33,565 nt of DNA, taken from positions 1-33,565 of the forward strand of contig MGOU01000022.1 of the NCBI GenBank assembly GCA_001795385.1, written 5' to 3'. The DNA comes from Clostridiales bacterium GWD2_32_19. GTDB lineage: Bacteria > Bacillota > Clostridia > Lachnospirales > UBA12420. Of this stretch, positions 18,025-26,749 are shown in pieces (position 1 is the stretch's first letter; the number at the start of each line of letters is the position of its first letter). The position numbers and the translations under genes were made by a program. Under the pieces are notes generated by a model. It made no database searches and was not told the origin of the DNA. It worked only from the letters and a program-made list of their open reading frames with translations.

Positions 18025-19365
18025 ATGAAAACTAGAGTTGCGTTTGTATCACTTGGTTGTGATAAGAATTTAGTAGATAGTGAGGTAATGCTTGGGCTTA
18101 TTAATGAGGCTGGGTATGAGATAATACAAGATGAGCAAGAAGCGGATGTATTAGTAATTAATACATGTGCTTTTATTCATGATGCAAAACAAGAGAGCAT
18201 TGAAAATATACTGGAGCTTGCCGAATACAAAAAAACAGGAAATTGCAAGGCTCTTATAGTTGCGGGGTGCCTTGGGCAAAGATATCATAATGAAATACTT
18301 ACAGAAATGCCTGAGATTGATGCTATAGTAGGTACATTAGCTTATGATAAAATAGTACAAGTTATACAAAAAACATTAAGCGGGGATAAAGTAGTTTGTT
18401 TAGAAGATATAAATAAAAAAGAAATAGAAGGGGCGCCTAGAATAATTACTACAGTAGGCCATTATGAATTTCTGAAAATTGCAGAGGGATGCTATAATCA
18501 TTGTACATATTGTATAATACCAAAACTGCGTGGAAGCTTTAGAAGCAAAAGCATGGACAGTCTTGTAGGTGAAGCCGAGATACTCGTAAAGAACGGTGTG
18601 AAAGAGCTTATAATTGTTGCTCAAGATGTGACTAGTTATGGTGTGGATTTCAATGGAGAGTATGAATTGCCACAACTTTTAAGGAGACTTTGTAAAATTG
18701 AGGATTTAAAGTGGATTAGATTACTTTACTGCTATCCAGAGAGGATTTCTGATGAACTTATAAATACAATTAAAACAGAAGATAAAATTTGCAAATACAT
18801 AGATATGCCACTTCAACACATAAATGATGAGATACTTAAGAAAATGGGTAGAAATACAACTAAGGATAAAATAGTTAAGCTTATAACAAAGATTAGATTA
18901 GAAATACCAGATATAACACTCAGAACAACTTTCATAGTAGGTTTTCCAGGTGAATCAAAGCAAAATATAAAAGAACTTCGTGAATTTATAGAAGAAACAC
19001 AATTTGACAGATTGGGGATATTCACTTATTCAGAAGAAGAGGATACGCCAGCTGCCTTGTTGAAACCTAAAGTTAGCACAAAAGAAAAAGAAAGAAGAAA
19101 AACTGAGCTTATGCAAGTACAAGAAAATATTGTAGAAAGAAAAGCTACAGGGTTGGTAGGAAAAGTTCTTGAGGTCGTAATAGAAGGAAAACTGCAAGAT
19201 GAAGATGTATACATGGGAAGGACTTATAGAGATACACCTGATGTTGATGGACTTGTATTTTTAAATTCGGACAAGGAGTTAATGGTAGGAGAATTTGTAC
19301 AGGTGAGGATAACCGAGTCGAGTGGATATGACTTGGTCGGGGAGATAAATTTCAATACCAAATAA
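18025..19365 (+). CDS. rimO: Ribosomal protein S12 methylthiotransferase RimO
   Basis: Radical-SAM enzyme that adds a methylthio group to an Asp of ribosomal protein S12. The N-terminal UPF0004 domain supplies three cluster cysteines (SLGCDKN, NTCAFI, AGCLGQ). The radical SAM motif CYNHCTYC lies around residues 155-162. A C-terminal TRAM domain follows (VGKVLEVVIEGK onward). The SLGC(D/P)KN signature and YMGRTYRDTPDVDG indicate RimO rather than MiaB. ATG 18016 abuts the AAAGG, while ATG 18025 is nine nt away and gives MKTRVAFVSLGC, so 446 aa is preferred. pgsA follows after 15 nt. Confidence 0.95.
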   Translation: MKTRVAFVSLGCDKNLVDSEVMLGLINEAGYEIIQDEQEADVLVINTCAFIHDAKQESIENILELAEYKKTGNCKALIVAGCLGQRYHNEILTEMPEIDAIVGTLAYDKIVQVIQKTLSGDKVVCLEDINKKEIEGAPRIITTVGHYEFLKIAEGCYNHCTYCIIPKLRGSFRSKSMDSLVGEAEILVKNGVKELIIVAQDVTSYGVDFNGEYELPQLLRRLCKIEDLKWIRLLYCYPERISDELINTIKTEDKICKYIDMPLQHINDEILKKMGRNTTKDKIVKLITKIRLEIPDITLRTTFIVGFPGESKQNIKELREFIEETQFDRLGIFTYSEEEDTPAALLKPKVSTKEKERRKTELMQVQENIVERKATGLVGKVLEVVIEGKLQDEDVYMGRTYRDTPDVDGLVFLNSDKELMVGEFVQVRITESSGYDLVGEINFNTK

Positions 19366-19380
19366 CAGGAGGTTTTACAT

Positions 19381-19902
19381 ATGAACTTAGCTAATAAAGT
19401 AACATTACTACGAATCTTAATGATACCATTCTTTTTGTTTTTTATGTATAGTGACACGCAGTATGGAAATTATATTGGGCTTGGTATATTTACAGTAGCA
19501 TCGCTAACAGATATGCTAGATGGATATATAGCTAGAAAATATAATATGATAACTAATCTAGGAAAGTTTTTAGATCCTTTGGCAGATAAGATATTGGTAA
19601 TATCTGCGATGATTGTTTTTGTAGAGAAAGGTATGCTTGCTTCATGGGTTGTGATAGTGATAATATTTAGAGAGTTTGCTATATCTGGTTTTAGGACGAT
19701 TGCAGCTGCTGAAAATATCGTAATAGCAGCAAGTAATTGGGGAAAGTGGAAAACAGTAACTCAAATGGCTATGATAATTACCTTGTTCTTTGATTTTGGA
19801 AATTTAAACTATATAAAGGATATACTTATATACATGGCAGTAGTGATGACACTAGTCTCAGGGCTTGATTATGTCAAGAAAAACATACATGTAATAAAAT
19901 AA
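19381..19902 (+). CDS. pgsA: CDP-diacylglycerol-glycerol-3-phosphate phosphatidyltransferase
   Basis: Integral membrane enzyme making phosphatidylglycerol-phosphate from CDP-diacylglycerol and glycerol-3-phosphate. The CDP-alcohol phosphotransferase signature DG-x2-AR-x8-G-x3-D-x3-D is complete (DGYIARKYN, then GKFLDPLAD). The N-terminus NLANKVTLLRILMIPFF is typical, and about five hydrophobic helices span 173 aa. It is the last gene of the ftsK-pgsA run. The rimO-pgsA adjacency is common in Bacillota. Confidence 0.95.
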   Translation: MNLANKVTLLRILMIPFFLFFMYSDTQYGNYIGLGIFTVASLTDMLDGYIARKYNMITNLGKFLDPLADKILVISAMIVFVEKGMLASWVVIVIIFREFAISGFRTIAAAENIVIAASNWGKWKTVTQMAMIITLFFDFGNLNYIKDILIYMAVVMTLVSGLDYVKKNIHVIK

Positions 19903-19931
19903 AAATTTAATAATAAATAATTTAAAATACA

Positions 19932-19968
19932 AAAAAACAACTATTTTTTAAAAAAATAGTTGTTTTTT
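19932..19968 (+). terminator. Terminator after pgsA
   Basis: Perfect 18-nt arms 19932-19949 and 19951-19968, with a core ACAACTA/TAGTTGT flanked by A and T tracts. It can act in both directions. It separates the housekeeping run from the flagellar operon. Confidence 0.85.
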
Positions 19969-19989
19969 AAAAAAATATTTTAAAAACTG

Positions 19990-20018
19990 TTGAGTAAACA
20001 GATATTTAATGTTAAAAT
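19990..20018 (+). promoter_or_regulatory. SigA-type promoter of the flagellar cluster
   Basis: TTGAGT (19990-19995), a 17-nt spacer and TAAAAT (20013-20018). It lies 70 nt before fliL. No SigD-like TAAA-N15-GCCGATAA is visible, consistent with an early/housekeeping class. Confidence 0.6.
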
Positions 20019-20087
20019 ATAATCTAGGATTACTATGCGCTTTTTTATGTGCAAAGGACAATTAGAATAGAGAGAGGGGAATACGTA

Positions 20088-20603
20088 ATGGAAGAAAATC
20101 AAAAGCCAAATAAATTAGGACCAGTTATAATGGGAGTCATTATTTTATTATTAGTGGTTGTAATCGGTACACAATTTTATTTAATAATGCAAATGTCAAA
20201 CACGGGTACAGGTAAAGTAGTAGAAGACAGTAAAGATAAAGGTAAAAAAGCTTTGATAGCTATAGAAGATGTGGAACCAGTTAGTGTGGTGGAAAAGAAG
20301 GTATATACGTTAGCTCCAGATTCTATTGGACAGCAATATAGACTTCGAGTTACGATACATTTAGGAGTAAATTCGAAATCATCTGAATATAAAGAAAAAG
20401 CTATATTGATTGAAGAGAAAAAACCTATAGTAGGTGATATTATAGATACAGTGATAAGAGGAAAAAATTATGAAAATTATCAACAACCAAACTTTTGGAC
20501 TGATTTGAAGAAAGAATTATTAGAAAAAATAAATGAAAAATTTGATACTGATATAATGGTGGATGTATTTTTTGAGGATGTCTATATTGAACTAATATCG
20601 TAA
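20088..20603 (+). CDS. fliL: Flagellar basal body-associated protein FliL
   Basis: Single-pass membrane protein around the stator-rotor interface. One N-terminal helix (GPVIMGVIILLLVVVIGTQF) is followed by a variable linker and the periplasmic-side FliL domain with YRLRVTIHL and the long helix before FDTDIMVDVFFEDVYIE. The frame is open upstream to GTG 20049, but AGAGGGGA before ATG 20088 fixes the start, giving 171 aa. Sequence is weakly conserved in the family; position directly before fliM supports the call. Confidence 0.88.
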   Translation: MEENQKPNKLGPVIMGVIILLLVVVIGTQFYLIMQMSNTGTGKVVEDSKDKGKKALIAIEDVEPVSVVEKKVYTLAPDSIGQQYRLRVTIHLGVNSKSSEYKEKAILIEEKKPIVGDIIDTVIRGKNYENYQQPNFWTDLKKELLEKINEKFDTDIMVDVFFEDVYIELIS

Positions 20604-20608
20604 TAAAT

Positions 20609-20690
20609 GTGGTTAGTGGCACATGTCGAGAGGGTAGTAAAAAAGGTATTTTACTAGCCATTATCCACCAGCCACTATCCACTATCCACT
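20609..20690. repeat. Inverted and tandem short repeat in the fliL-fliM gap
   Basis: GTGGTTAGTGGC (20609-20620) is the inverted complement, with one mismatch, of GCCACTATCCAC (20671-20682). The right side also repeats a 7-nt unit, ACTATCC, ending at 20690. The left arm shares GGTTAGTGGCA with the leader of ftsK near 13499-13509. It is a non-coding repeat of a dispersed family, inserted within the flagellar operon just before the fliM ribosome site. Confidence 0.6.
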
Positions 20691-20711
20691 AAAACAAGAA
20701 GGTGATTATAC

Positions 20712-21698
20712 ATGTCTGATGTTTTATCACAGAATGAGATAGACGACTTACTGAACGCCTTAAACTCTGGTGACTTTGATATTAATCAAGCTAGCGCGGC
20801 TAAGGGCGAAAAGAAGATAAAAAAATATGATTTCGCGAGACCGTCAAAGTTCTCAAAGGAGCATTTGAAAACGCTAGAAATAATACATGAAAATTATGCT
20901 AGAAGTGTGTCAAGTTACTTTTCAAGTTATTTAAGGACCCCTACACACGTAGAAGTAATAAACTCTGAAGCGCTAACATATAGAGAATTTACAAACTCGC
21001 TTTCAAACCCAATAATACTTGGGATAATAGACTTTAAGCCACTAAAAGGCTCGATACTTATGAAAATATCATCAAAAGTTGGATTCACTATACTTGATAG
21101 AGTTCTAGGTGGGCCAGGTACAGTACTTAAAACAAATAGAGACTTTACTCAAATAGAAAAAATTTTACTTACAAAGATAATGGATAAATTAGTAAAGATG
21201 ATGGGCGAGCATTGGACAAATATTCATGCTGTACAACCAAAATTAGAGCAATTAGAAACGAACATGCAATTTGCTGAAATGATAGAGCCAAATGAGATGG
21301 TAGCGCTAATTACTTTAAATATAAAGGTTGGAGATGTAGAGGGAATGATAAATATCTGTGTTCCTTATCTAGTAATAGAACCACTTATGGAGTTTTTGAA
21401 TACAAAATATTGGTACACAAATCATAAAAATGTTCAAGTAGAAGATTATAAAAGTTATATGGAAGGGAAAATTCAAATCTCACAAATACCAATTCGAGTA
21501 ATACTCGGTAAAACTCAAATTATAGTAAAGGATTTCATAGAATTGCAAGAAGGCGATGTAATAAGGTTAGATTCTTATACAAGCTCAGACTTGAATGTGT
21601 ATGTGGGGAATTTATTAAAATTTAAAGGAAAACCCGGTATAAGTAAGAAAAAGAATGGATTAAAAATTACTAAGATTGTTAGGGAGGAGGAAGAATAA
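20712..21698 (+). CDS. fliM: Flagellar motor switch protein FliM
   Basis: C-ring protein that receives CheY-P and changes motor rotation. The N-terminal CheY-binding motif LSQNEIDDLL is at residues 5-14. The middle CheC-like domain contains PTHVEVINSEALTYREF and the GGPG loop. The C-terminal SpoA domain contains VILGKTQIIVKDFIELQEGDVI. At 328 aa it is typical. The stop TAA shares its last base with the ATG of fliY, so the two are translationally coupled. Confidence 0.97.
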   Translation: MSDVLSQNEIDDLLNALNSGDFDINQASAAKGEKKIKKYDFARPSKFSKEHLKTLEIIHENYARSVSSYFSSYLRTPTHVEVINSEALTYREFTNSLSNPIILGIIDFKPLKGSILMKISSKVGFTILDRVLGGPGTVLKTNRDFTQIEKILLTKIMDKLVKMMGEHWTNIHAVQPKLEQLETNMQFAEMIEPNEMVALITLNIKVGDVEGMINICVPYLVIEPLMEFLNTKYWYTNHKNVQVEDYKSYMEGKIQISQIPIRVILGKTQIIVKDFIELQEGDVIRLDSYTSSDLNVYVGNLLKFKGKPGISKKKNGLKITKIVREEEE

Positions 21699-22774
21699 TG
21701 GCAGATATGCTTTCGCAAGATGAAATAGATGCTTTGCTAGGTGGGGACTCTAATAAAAGTGCAAGTCAAGCAAGCCTTAGTAATAAAGATAAAGATGAAG
21801 TTGTAAAATTGCTAGATAAAGCTATGGGAAAGGCTTCAGAAGTGTTATCTAACTTAATTAATAAGCATGTTACTTTAAAATATGATTCGATAGATGATGA
21901 AAGTGCAATTTCAAGTATATTAGAAGACCAAGCGCAACTAGCGACTAAGATAGAATATAAACAGGGAATAAAAGGAGAAAGTATTTTACTTTTAAAAATG
22001 GATGATGCAAAAGTTATTGCTGGTTTGATGATGGGAACAGAAGCAATTAACGATGAAGAATTTTCAGATTTGCATCTCAGTGCGATAACAGAAGCAATCA
22101 GTCAAATGATAGGGGCACAGGTAACAATAATTTCGTCAATTTTAGGTGGGAAAATAGATGTAAATTCTCCCAAAACAGAGAAAGTGAGTAGCACTTTAGA
22201 ATTAGAAAAAATGATTGATATGAGTGATGAAATTATTTTAATAAATTACTATTTCTTGGTTGATGATCTAATTACAAGTGAAATAAGATTGATAGTAACT
22301 GAAACTCTTGCTGAAAGTATCCTATCAAAAATTAAAAATACTGAAGTAGAAAAGAATCAAAACCAAAATCAAAATAAAGATAATACAGCGAACATAAATA
22401 CTAATACTAATACTGCTACTGAACAAGATAAAAGAGCAACAACCAGTGTTGCTAGTGAAAAAAGTAATGTGAATGTAAAGCCTGTTCAATTTTCAGACAT
22501 GCATTCTTCTATAATGCAGAAACAGAAAGAAAATATTGAGCTTATAATGGATGTACCACTTGAAGTAACTGTTGAGCTAGGAAGAACCCATAAATCTATA
22601 AAGGATATTTTAGAGTTTGCGCCTGGAACAATTATTGAGTTAGATAAAATTGCTGGGGATCCTATTGATATATTAGTAAATGGTAAATTTGTTGCAAAAG
22701 GTGAAGTAATTGTAATTGACGAAAATTTTGGAATAAGAATTACAGAAATTATTGATGTCAAAGAAAGAATATGA
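21698..22774 (+). CDS. fliY: Flagellar switch protein FliY (CheC-like + FliN domains)
   Basis: C-ring protein of the Gram-positive type. It has an N-terminal CheY-P-binding motif (LSQDEIDALL, residues 5-14), a CheC-like domain (about 30-212), a flexible Asn/Thr-rich linker (about 215-262) and a FliN/SpoA domain (280-355). In B. subtilis FliY the CheC-like part dephosphorylates CheY-P through two ExxN-type sites. Here the first site aligns to DEVVKLLD (residues 33-40), with Lys and Asp in place of Glu and Asn. The second is SAITEAIS (128-135), keeping Glu132 but with Ser135 for Asn. Catalysis may thus be lost while the structural role stays. It overlaps fliM by one base. Confidence 0.93.
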   Translation: MADMLSQDEIDALLGGDSNKSASQASLSNKDKDEVVKLLDKAMGKASEVLSNLINKHVTLKYDSIDDESAISSILEDQAQLATKIEYKQGIKGESILLLKMDDAKVIAGLMMGTEAINDEEFSDLHLSAITEAISQMIGAQVTIISSILGGKIDVNSPKTEKVSSTLELEKMIDMSDEIILINYYFLVDDLITSEIRLIVTETLAESILSKIKNTEVEKNQNQNQNKDNTANINTNTNTATEQDKRATTSVASEKSNVNVKPVQFSDMHSSIMQKQKENIELIMDVPLEVTVELGRTHKSIKDILEFAPGTIIELDKIAGDPIDILVNGKFVAKGEVIVIDENFGIRITEIIDVKERI

Positions 22775-22780
22775 TATAAT
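22752..22780 (+). promoter_or_regulatory. Internal promoter for cheY
   Basis: TTGATG (22752-22757), 17 nt, then TATAAT (22775-22780) with a TG extension. It overlaps the last codons of fliY. The downstream words TGATATAATTAA recur exactly before cheA. Confidence 0.6.
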
Positions 22781-22822
22781 TAACGAAAACAAATTAAAAT
22801 GTCACCAAAGGGGGAAGTAGAT

Positions 22823-23191
22823 ATGGAAGGTAAAAATATTTTAGTTGTTGATGATGCTGCATTTATGCGAATGATGGTTAAGGATATTCTAACAAAAAAT
22901 GGTTATTATGTTGTTGCAGAGGCAGAAAATGGATTAAAGGCAGTGGAGAGGTATAAAGAAAGTACACCAGACTTAGTAATAATGGATATTACAATGCCAG
23001 AAATGGATGGTATAGAAGCGGTAAAACAAATTAAACAAATTAATAGTGCTGCTAAGATTATAATGTGCTCGGCAATGGGACAACAAGGAATGGTTATTGA
23101 ATCAATACAGGCAGGGGCGAGAGATTTTGTAGTAAAGCCTTTTCAAGCTGAAAGAATTCTTGAAGCCGTTAAAAAAGTTTTAGGTTTATAA
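22823..23191 (+). CDS. cheY: Chemotaxis response regulator CheY
   Basis: Single receiver domain carrying the signal from CheA to FliM/FliY. The acidic pair is D10/D11, the phospho-acceptor D55 in IMDITMP, the switch Ser S83 in MCSAMG and the conserved Lys K105 in VVKPF. The frame extends upstream to ATG 22799, but AAGGGGGA (22808-22815) serves the ATG at 22823, giving 122 aa. Its place between fliY and fliO matches B. subtilis. Confidence 0.96.
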   Translation: MEGKNILVVDDAAFMRMMVKDILTKNGYYVVAEAENGLKAVERYKESTPDLVIMDITMPEMDGIEAVKQIKQINSAAKIIMCSAMGQQGMVIESIQAGARDFVVKPFQAERILEAVKKVLGL

Positions 23192-23208
23192 TAAAGGGTG
23201 GATGTTAA

Positions 23209-23553
23209 ATGAAAAATTTAGAAATAATGACTTCCGTAATTAGCATAGCATTTATACTTGCATTAGTTATGGGACTAGCATATATTACGACAAGATATAT
23301 AGGAATGAGTAGTGGGAAACGATTTAGAAATAGCAATATAAAGCTCATCGAAGTGATGTCTATTGGATACCAAAAATATTTATATATTGTTAAAGTAACG
23401 GATAAGTTTATGGTGTTGTCTGTTACGAAAGATGATGTAAAATTATTAGATACAGTAGATGGAGAAAAGTTAATTATTAATAAAGATGAAGGACTTATTG
23501 GAAAAGATTTTAAAAATATACTTGATAAAATAATTAATAGGCAAAAAAAGTAG
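23209..23553 (+). CDS. fliO: Flagellar biosynthesis protein FliO/FliZ
   Basis: Small assembly factor of the flagellar export gate, needed to stabilise FliP. One membrane helix (about residues 8-28, IAFILALVMGLAYITTRYIG) is followed by a small cytoplasmic domain with IKLIEVMSIGYQKYLYIVKV, the characteristic core. At 114 aa it is short, as in other clostridia. Position immediately before fliP supports the call. Confidence 0.87.
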   Translation: MKNLEIMTSVISIAFILALVMGLAYITTRYIGMSSGKRFRNSNIKLIEVMSIGYQKYLYIVKVTDKFMVLSVTKDDVKLLDTVDGEKLIINKDEGLIGKDFKNILDKIINRQKK

Positions 23554-23608
23554 TTATACTGCCACTCGGTTGAGTCAAGACATTAAAAGTAATAATGGAG
23601 TGAAAATT

Positions 23609-24379
23609 ATGAAAATGAAAAATAAAGTAAGTAGTGTGTTAATTATAACATTTATTATGTCTATAATTTCTGTTTTTTATTATTCTGTATATGCGAATAA
23701 TACAATAATACCAGAAGTTAATATGACATTTGGTGCGGCTGATAGTCCAGTTGAAGTTACTAATAGTATGAAAATACTATTTTTGCTTACTATTATTTCA
23801 CTAGCTCCATCTATTCTTATAATGATGACCTCATTTACAAGAATATTAATAGTTCTACATTTTTTGAGATCAGCACTTGGAACTCAACAAACGCCTCCAA
23901 ATCAAATTATAATTGGACTTGCATTGTTTTTAACATTATTTATAATGAATCCGGTGCTAACTGATATTAATGAAAATGCTATAAAACCATTTAATGAAGG
24001 TAAAATAACTCAGGAAAAGGCTGTAGAAGTGGGAATGAAACCACTTAAAAACTTTATGTTGAAGCAGACATATGAAAAGGATTTAGCACTATTCATGAAT
24101 ATTTCGAAGACTGCTAAAGTTGAATCACCTGAAATGCTTCCTGCTACAGTTATTATTCCAGCATTTATAATTAGTGAACTTAAAAAAGGGTTTATGATTG
24201 GTTTTATAATATATATTCCATTTTTAGTTATAGACATGATAGTTTCATCCACTCTTATGGCAATGGGTATGATGATGTTACCGCCAGTTATGATTTCGCT
24301 GCCATTTAAGTTACTACTTTTTGTAATGGTTGACGGATGGAATTTAATTGTAGGACAGATTGTCCAGAGTTTTAGATAG
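23609..24379 (+). CDS. fliP: Flagellar export gate protein FliP
   Basis: Main pore subunit of the type III export gate. It has an N-terminal cleavable signal (about residues 1-31, ending near YANN). The FliP helices follow, with PSILIMMTSFTRILIVLHFLR and QTPPNQIIIGLALFLTLF, then a soluble loop and the C-terminal pair of helices with MGMMMLPPVMISLPFKLLLF. The upstream TTG at 23570 lacks a ribosome site; ATG 23609 lies eight nt after GGAG and gives 256 aa. Confidence 0.97.
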   Translation: MKMKNKVSSVLIITFIMSIISVFYYSVYANNTIIPEVNMTFGAADSPVEVTNSMKILFLLTIISLAPSILIMMTSFTRILIVLHFLRSALGTQQTPPNQIIIGLALFLTLFIMNPVLTDINENAIKPFNEGKITQEKAVEVGMKPLKNFMLKQTYEKDLALFMNISKTAKVESPEMLPATVIIPAFIISELKKGFMIGFIIYIPFLVIDMIVSSTLMAMGMMMLPPVMISLPFKLLLFVMVDGWNLIVGQIVQSFR

Positions 24380-24390
24380 GAGGGGAAATC

Positions 24391-24660
24391 ATGAATGAAG
24401 GTGCAATTATTGATGTAGCAAAAAATGCCTTATGGATTACAGTAATGGTATCTTCGCCTGTTTTACTTGTTGGACTATTTGTTGGACTAATTGTAAGTAT
24501 ATTTCAAGCAGTTACATCTATACAAGAGCCAACACTCGCCTTTGTTCCTAAGATAATTGCAATATTTGTAGCGATTGGTGTATTTGGTCCATGGATGATG
24601 ACTGTAATGATTGAATACATAATAAATCTATATAGTAGTATGAATAGTTTTTTATATTAA
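24391..24660 (+). CDS. fliQ: Flagellar export gate protein FliQ
   Basis: Two-helix membrane subunit of the FliP5Q4R1 gate. Residues 15-40 and 50-75 are the helices. The conserved QAVTSIQEPTLAFVPKI sits in the turn. At 89 aa it is standard. AGGAGGGG lies close after the fliP stop. Confidence 0.96.
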   Translation: MNEGAIIDVAKNALWITVMVSSPVLLVGLFVGLIVSIFQAVTSIQEPTLAFVPKIIAIFVAIGVFGPWMMTVMIEYIINLYSSMNSFLY

Positions 24661-24681
24661 GTAGATTGACGTGGTGATTGT

Positions 24682-25467
24682 ATGGGATTTATGACACAAA
24701 ATATTTATATGAATATGGAAATTATATTTTTAGTAATGCTTAGGATTGTAGCCTTTTTTGTAAGCGCCCCATTCTTTAGTGGTCAATATGTAAATAACTA
24801 TATTAAGGTAGGACTTTCATTTATAATTGCCAATGTTGTTGTATCAACTGGATTGGTGAAAACTGTTAGTTATTCAAATAATATTTTTGGTTACTTTGGT
24901 ATTGGGATAAAAGAAGTAGCAGTAGGATTAATACTTGGATATACAGCTACAATAATCTTAAATGTAATAGTTATGGTAGGTGAGATGGTAGATTTTCAAA
25001 TTGGTTTTTCAATGGCAAGTGTTATGGATCCGTTAAGTGGAACCCAAATGCCTATAACAGGTAACTTGTATTATTTTTCTATAATAGCAATAATGCTTAT
25101 AACAAATATGCATTATGAACTTATAAAGGCTATCGTATACAGTTATAATATTGTAGGACTTGGAGTTTTTCATTTGACACAGGCGCTGTTTGATACACAT
25201 ATGGAAATAATTACAGATATGTTTGTTACAGCAATAAAGATGGCGAGTCCGATAATAGGGATAATGCTTATTATAAATATTGGACTTGGTATACTTGTTA
25301 GAACATTACCACAAATGAATATGTTTGTTGTTGGATTGCCAATAAAAATATATATATCGTTATATGTTATGATTCTTATAACACCATTTACGATTATGAG
25401 TTTTTCATATATATTCGATAAGATAGATGTAAGTCTTATCAAAATGTTAAAAGGGATGAGCCCATGA
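24682..25467 (+). CDS. fliR: Flagellar export gate protein FliR
   Basis: Single-copy gate subunit that caps the FliP ring. It has about six hydrophobic helices, the conserved early Arg in LRIVAFFVSAPFF, GYTATIILNVIVMVGEMVDFQIGF with the following MASVMDP, and the C-terminal RTLPQMNMFVVGLPIKI. The length is 261 aa. Its stop overlaps the flhB start in ATGA. Confidence 0.96.
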   Translation: MGFMTQNIYMNMEIIFLVMLRIVAFFVSAPFFSGQYVNNYIKVGLSFIIANVVVSTGLVKTVSYSNNIFGYFGIGIKEVAVGLILGYTATIILNVIVMVGEMVDFQIGFSMASVMDPLSGTQMPITGNLYYFSIIAIMLITNMHYELIKAIVYSYNIVGLGVFHLTQALFDTHMEIITDMFVTAIKMASPIIGIMLIINIGLGILVRTLPQMNMFVVGLPIKIYISLYVMILITPFTIMSFSYIFDKIDVSLIKMLKGMSP

Positions 25468-26588
25468 TGAATGAAAATATAACAAAAAATATATTAATAA
25501 AATTAAATTTGCAATTTTTTGCTGAAGGTGCTGGCGGAGAAAAAACGGAACTTCCTACAGAAAAGAAGAAAAAGGAAACGATGAAGGAAGGCCAGTTTGC
25601 CAAGAGCATGGAAATCAATACAGCTATGCTTATAATATTTAGCTTCTTTAGTTTGAAAATATTTATTCCATATATGTACGATAAGATTGTAGATTTGTTT
25701 AATCATACATTTTCGTTATTATCAAAAACAGATGAGATATTTAGCATATCGTATATGTCAAGTTTTTTAACAGACATGTTTGCTAGAACATTAATAGCAG
25801 TACTTCCCATTACAGTTGTTTGTTTAATTGTAGGTGTAATTGCAAATGTAGTTCAAATAGGATGGCATCCTACATTAAAACCAATACAACCAAAATTAAG
25901 CAGAATAAATCCTCTTGAAGGGTTTAAAAGGATTTTTTCTATGAGATCAGTAATGGAACTGATGAAATCACTTTTGAAACTAGTGCTGATATGTGCCATA
26001 CTATATGTATCAATAAGTAGTGAGATAAAAATATTGCCAGCATATATGAATATGAGTATAGTTCAAAGTACATTGCATGTTGGTAATGTCGTTATAGATA
26101 CAGCGCTTAAGATAGGTATATTATTTGTAGTATTAGCAATAATTGATTACTCATACCAGAGATTTGAGCATATGAAAAAAATAAAAATGAGTAAATATGA
26201 AGTGAGAAAAGAGTATGAACAAGAAGAAGGTAAGCCAGAAATAAAACAAAAGATAAAACAAAGAATGAGACAAATATCGATGAGAAGAATGATGAATGAT
26301 GTTCCAAAAGCTGATGTAATTATTACAAACCCTACTCATTATGCGATTGCTGTAAAGTATGACCAAAAGAAGGATGCAGTACCGAGAGTAGTGGCAAAAG
26401 GAACAGATTTCTTGGCTAAGAGAATAAAAGAAGTAGCTATTGAAAATAAAGTAGAAATAGTAGAAAACAAACCACTTGCAAGAACATTGTATGCAACTGT
26501 TGAGATAGGTGAAGAAATACCAGAAGAATTATTCGGAGCAGTAGCAGAAATCCTAGCATTCGTATATAAACTTAAAAACAAAGTGTGA
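25464..26588 (+). CDS. flhB: Flagellar export substrate-specificity switch FlhB
   Basis: Export apparatus protein that switches from rod-hook to filament substrates. N-terminal LNLQFFAEGAGGEKTELPTEKK is followed by four membrane helices (to about residue 220) and the cytoplasmic domain with the self-cleaving NPTH (TNPTHYAIAVKYD). The length is 374 aa. Start codons overlap at 25464 and 25467; the first forms the ATGA overlap with fliR. In most relatives flhA follows directly, but here a repeat-flanked DUF3795 gene intervenes. Confidence 0.97.
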   Translation: MMNENITKNILIKLNLQFFAEGAGGEKTELPTEKKKKETMKEGQFAKSMEINTAMLIIFSFFSLKIFIPYMYDKIVDLFNHTFSLLSKTDEIFSISYMSSFLTDMFARTLIAVLPITVVCLIVGVIANVVQIGWHPTLKPIQPKLSRINPLEGFKRIFSMRSVMELMKSLLKLVLICAILYVSISSEIKILPAYMNMSIVQSTLHVGNVVIDTALKIGILFVVLAIIDYSYQRFEHMKKIKMSKYEVRKEYEQEEGKPEIKQKIKQRMRQISMRRMMNDVPKADVIITNPTHYAIAVKYDQKKDAVPRVVAKGTDFLAKRIKEVAIENKVEIVENKPLARTLYATVEIGEEIPEELFGAVAEILAFVYKLKNKV

Positions 26589-26664
26589 AGAAGTGGCTAG
26601 TGAAAAGATTTTAAAAAGGAACACACCCGCTAGACTGTCATTGTGACATACTAAGAGTTTGTTT

Positions 26665-26705
26665 CCCTCTCCCTTTGTTGTAGGGAGGGGGTAGGGTGAG
26701 GGTAG
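26665..26705. repeat. GC-rich hairpin repeat, left copy beside the DUF3795 gene
   Basis: CCCTCTCCCT pairs with AGGGAGGGGG (one G-T pair) around TTGTTGT, followed by a GGGTGAGGGTAG tail. The reverse complement of 27051-27096 matches it closely, including a shared 13-nt run CTCCCTTTGTTGT and the tail TAGGGT-AGGGTAGT with few differences. It lies in the 161-nt gap after flhB, which otherwise holds a small TGTCA/TGACA palindrome (26636-26648) and the next ribosome site. Confidence 0.75.
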
Positions 26706-26749
26706 TAAAATATCAGAATAATGTGAAACTAAAATAGAGGTGAGAACAA

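Noticed and set aside
18025-18075. SLGCDKN instead of SLGCPKN in RimO as a defect
   Set aside because: All cluster cysteines are present, and Asp at this place is, as far as I recall, usual in clostridial RimO proteins.
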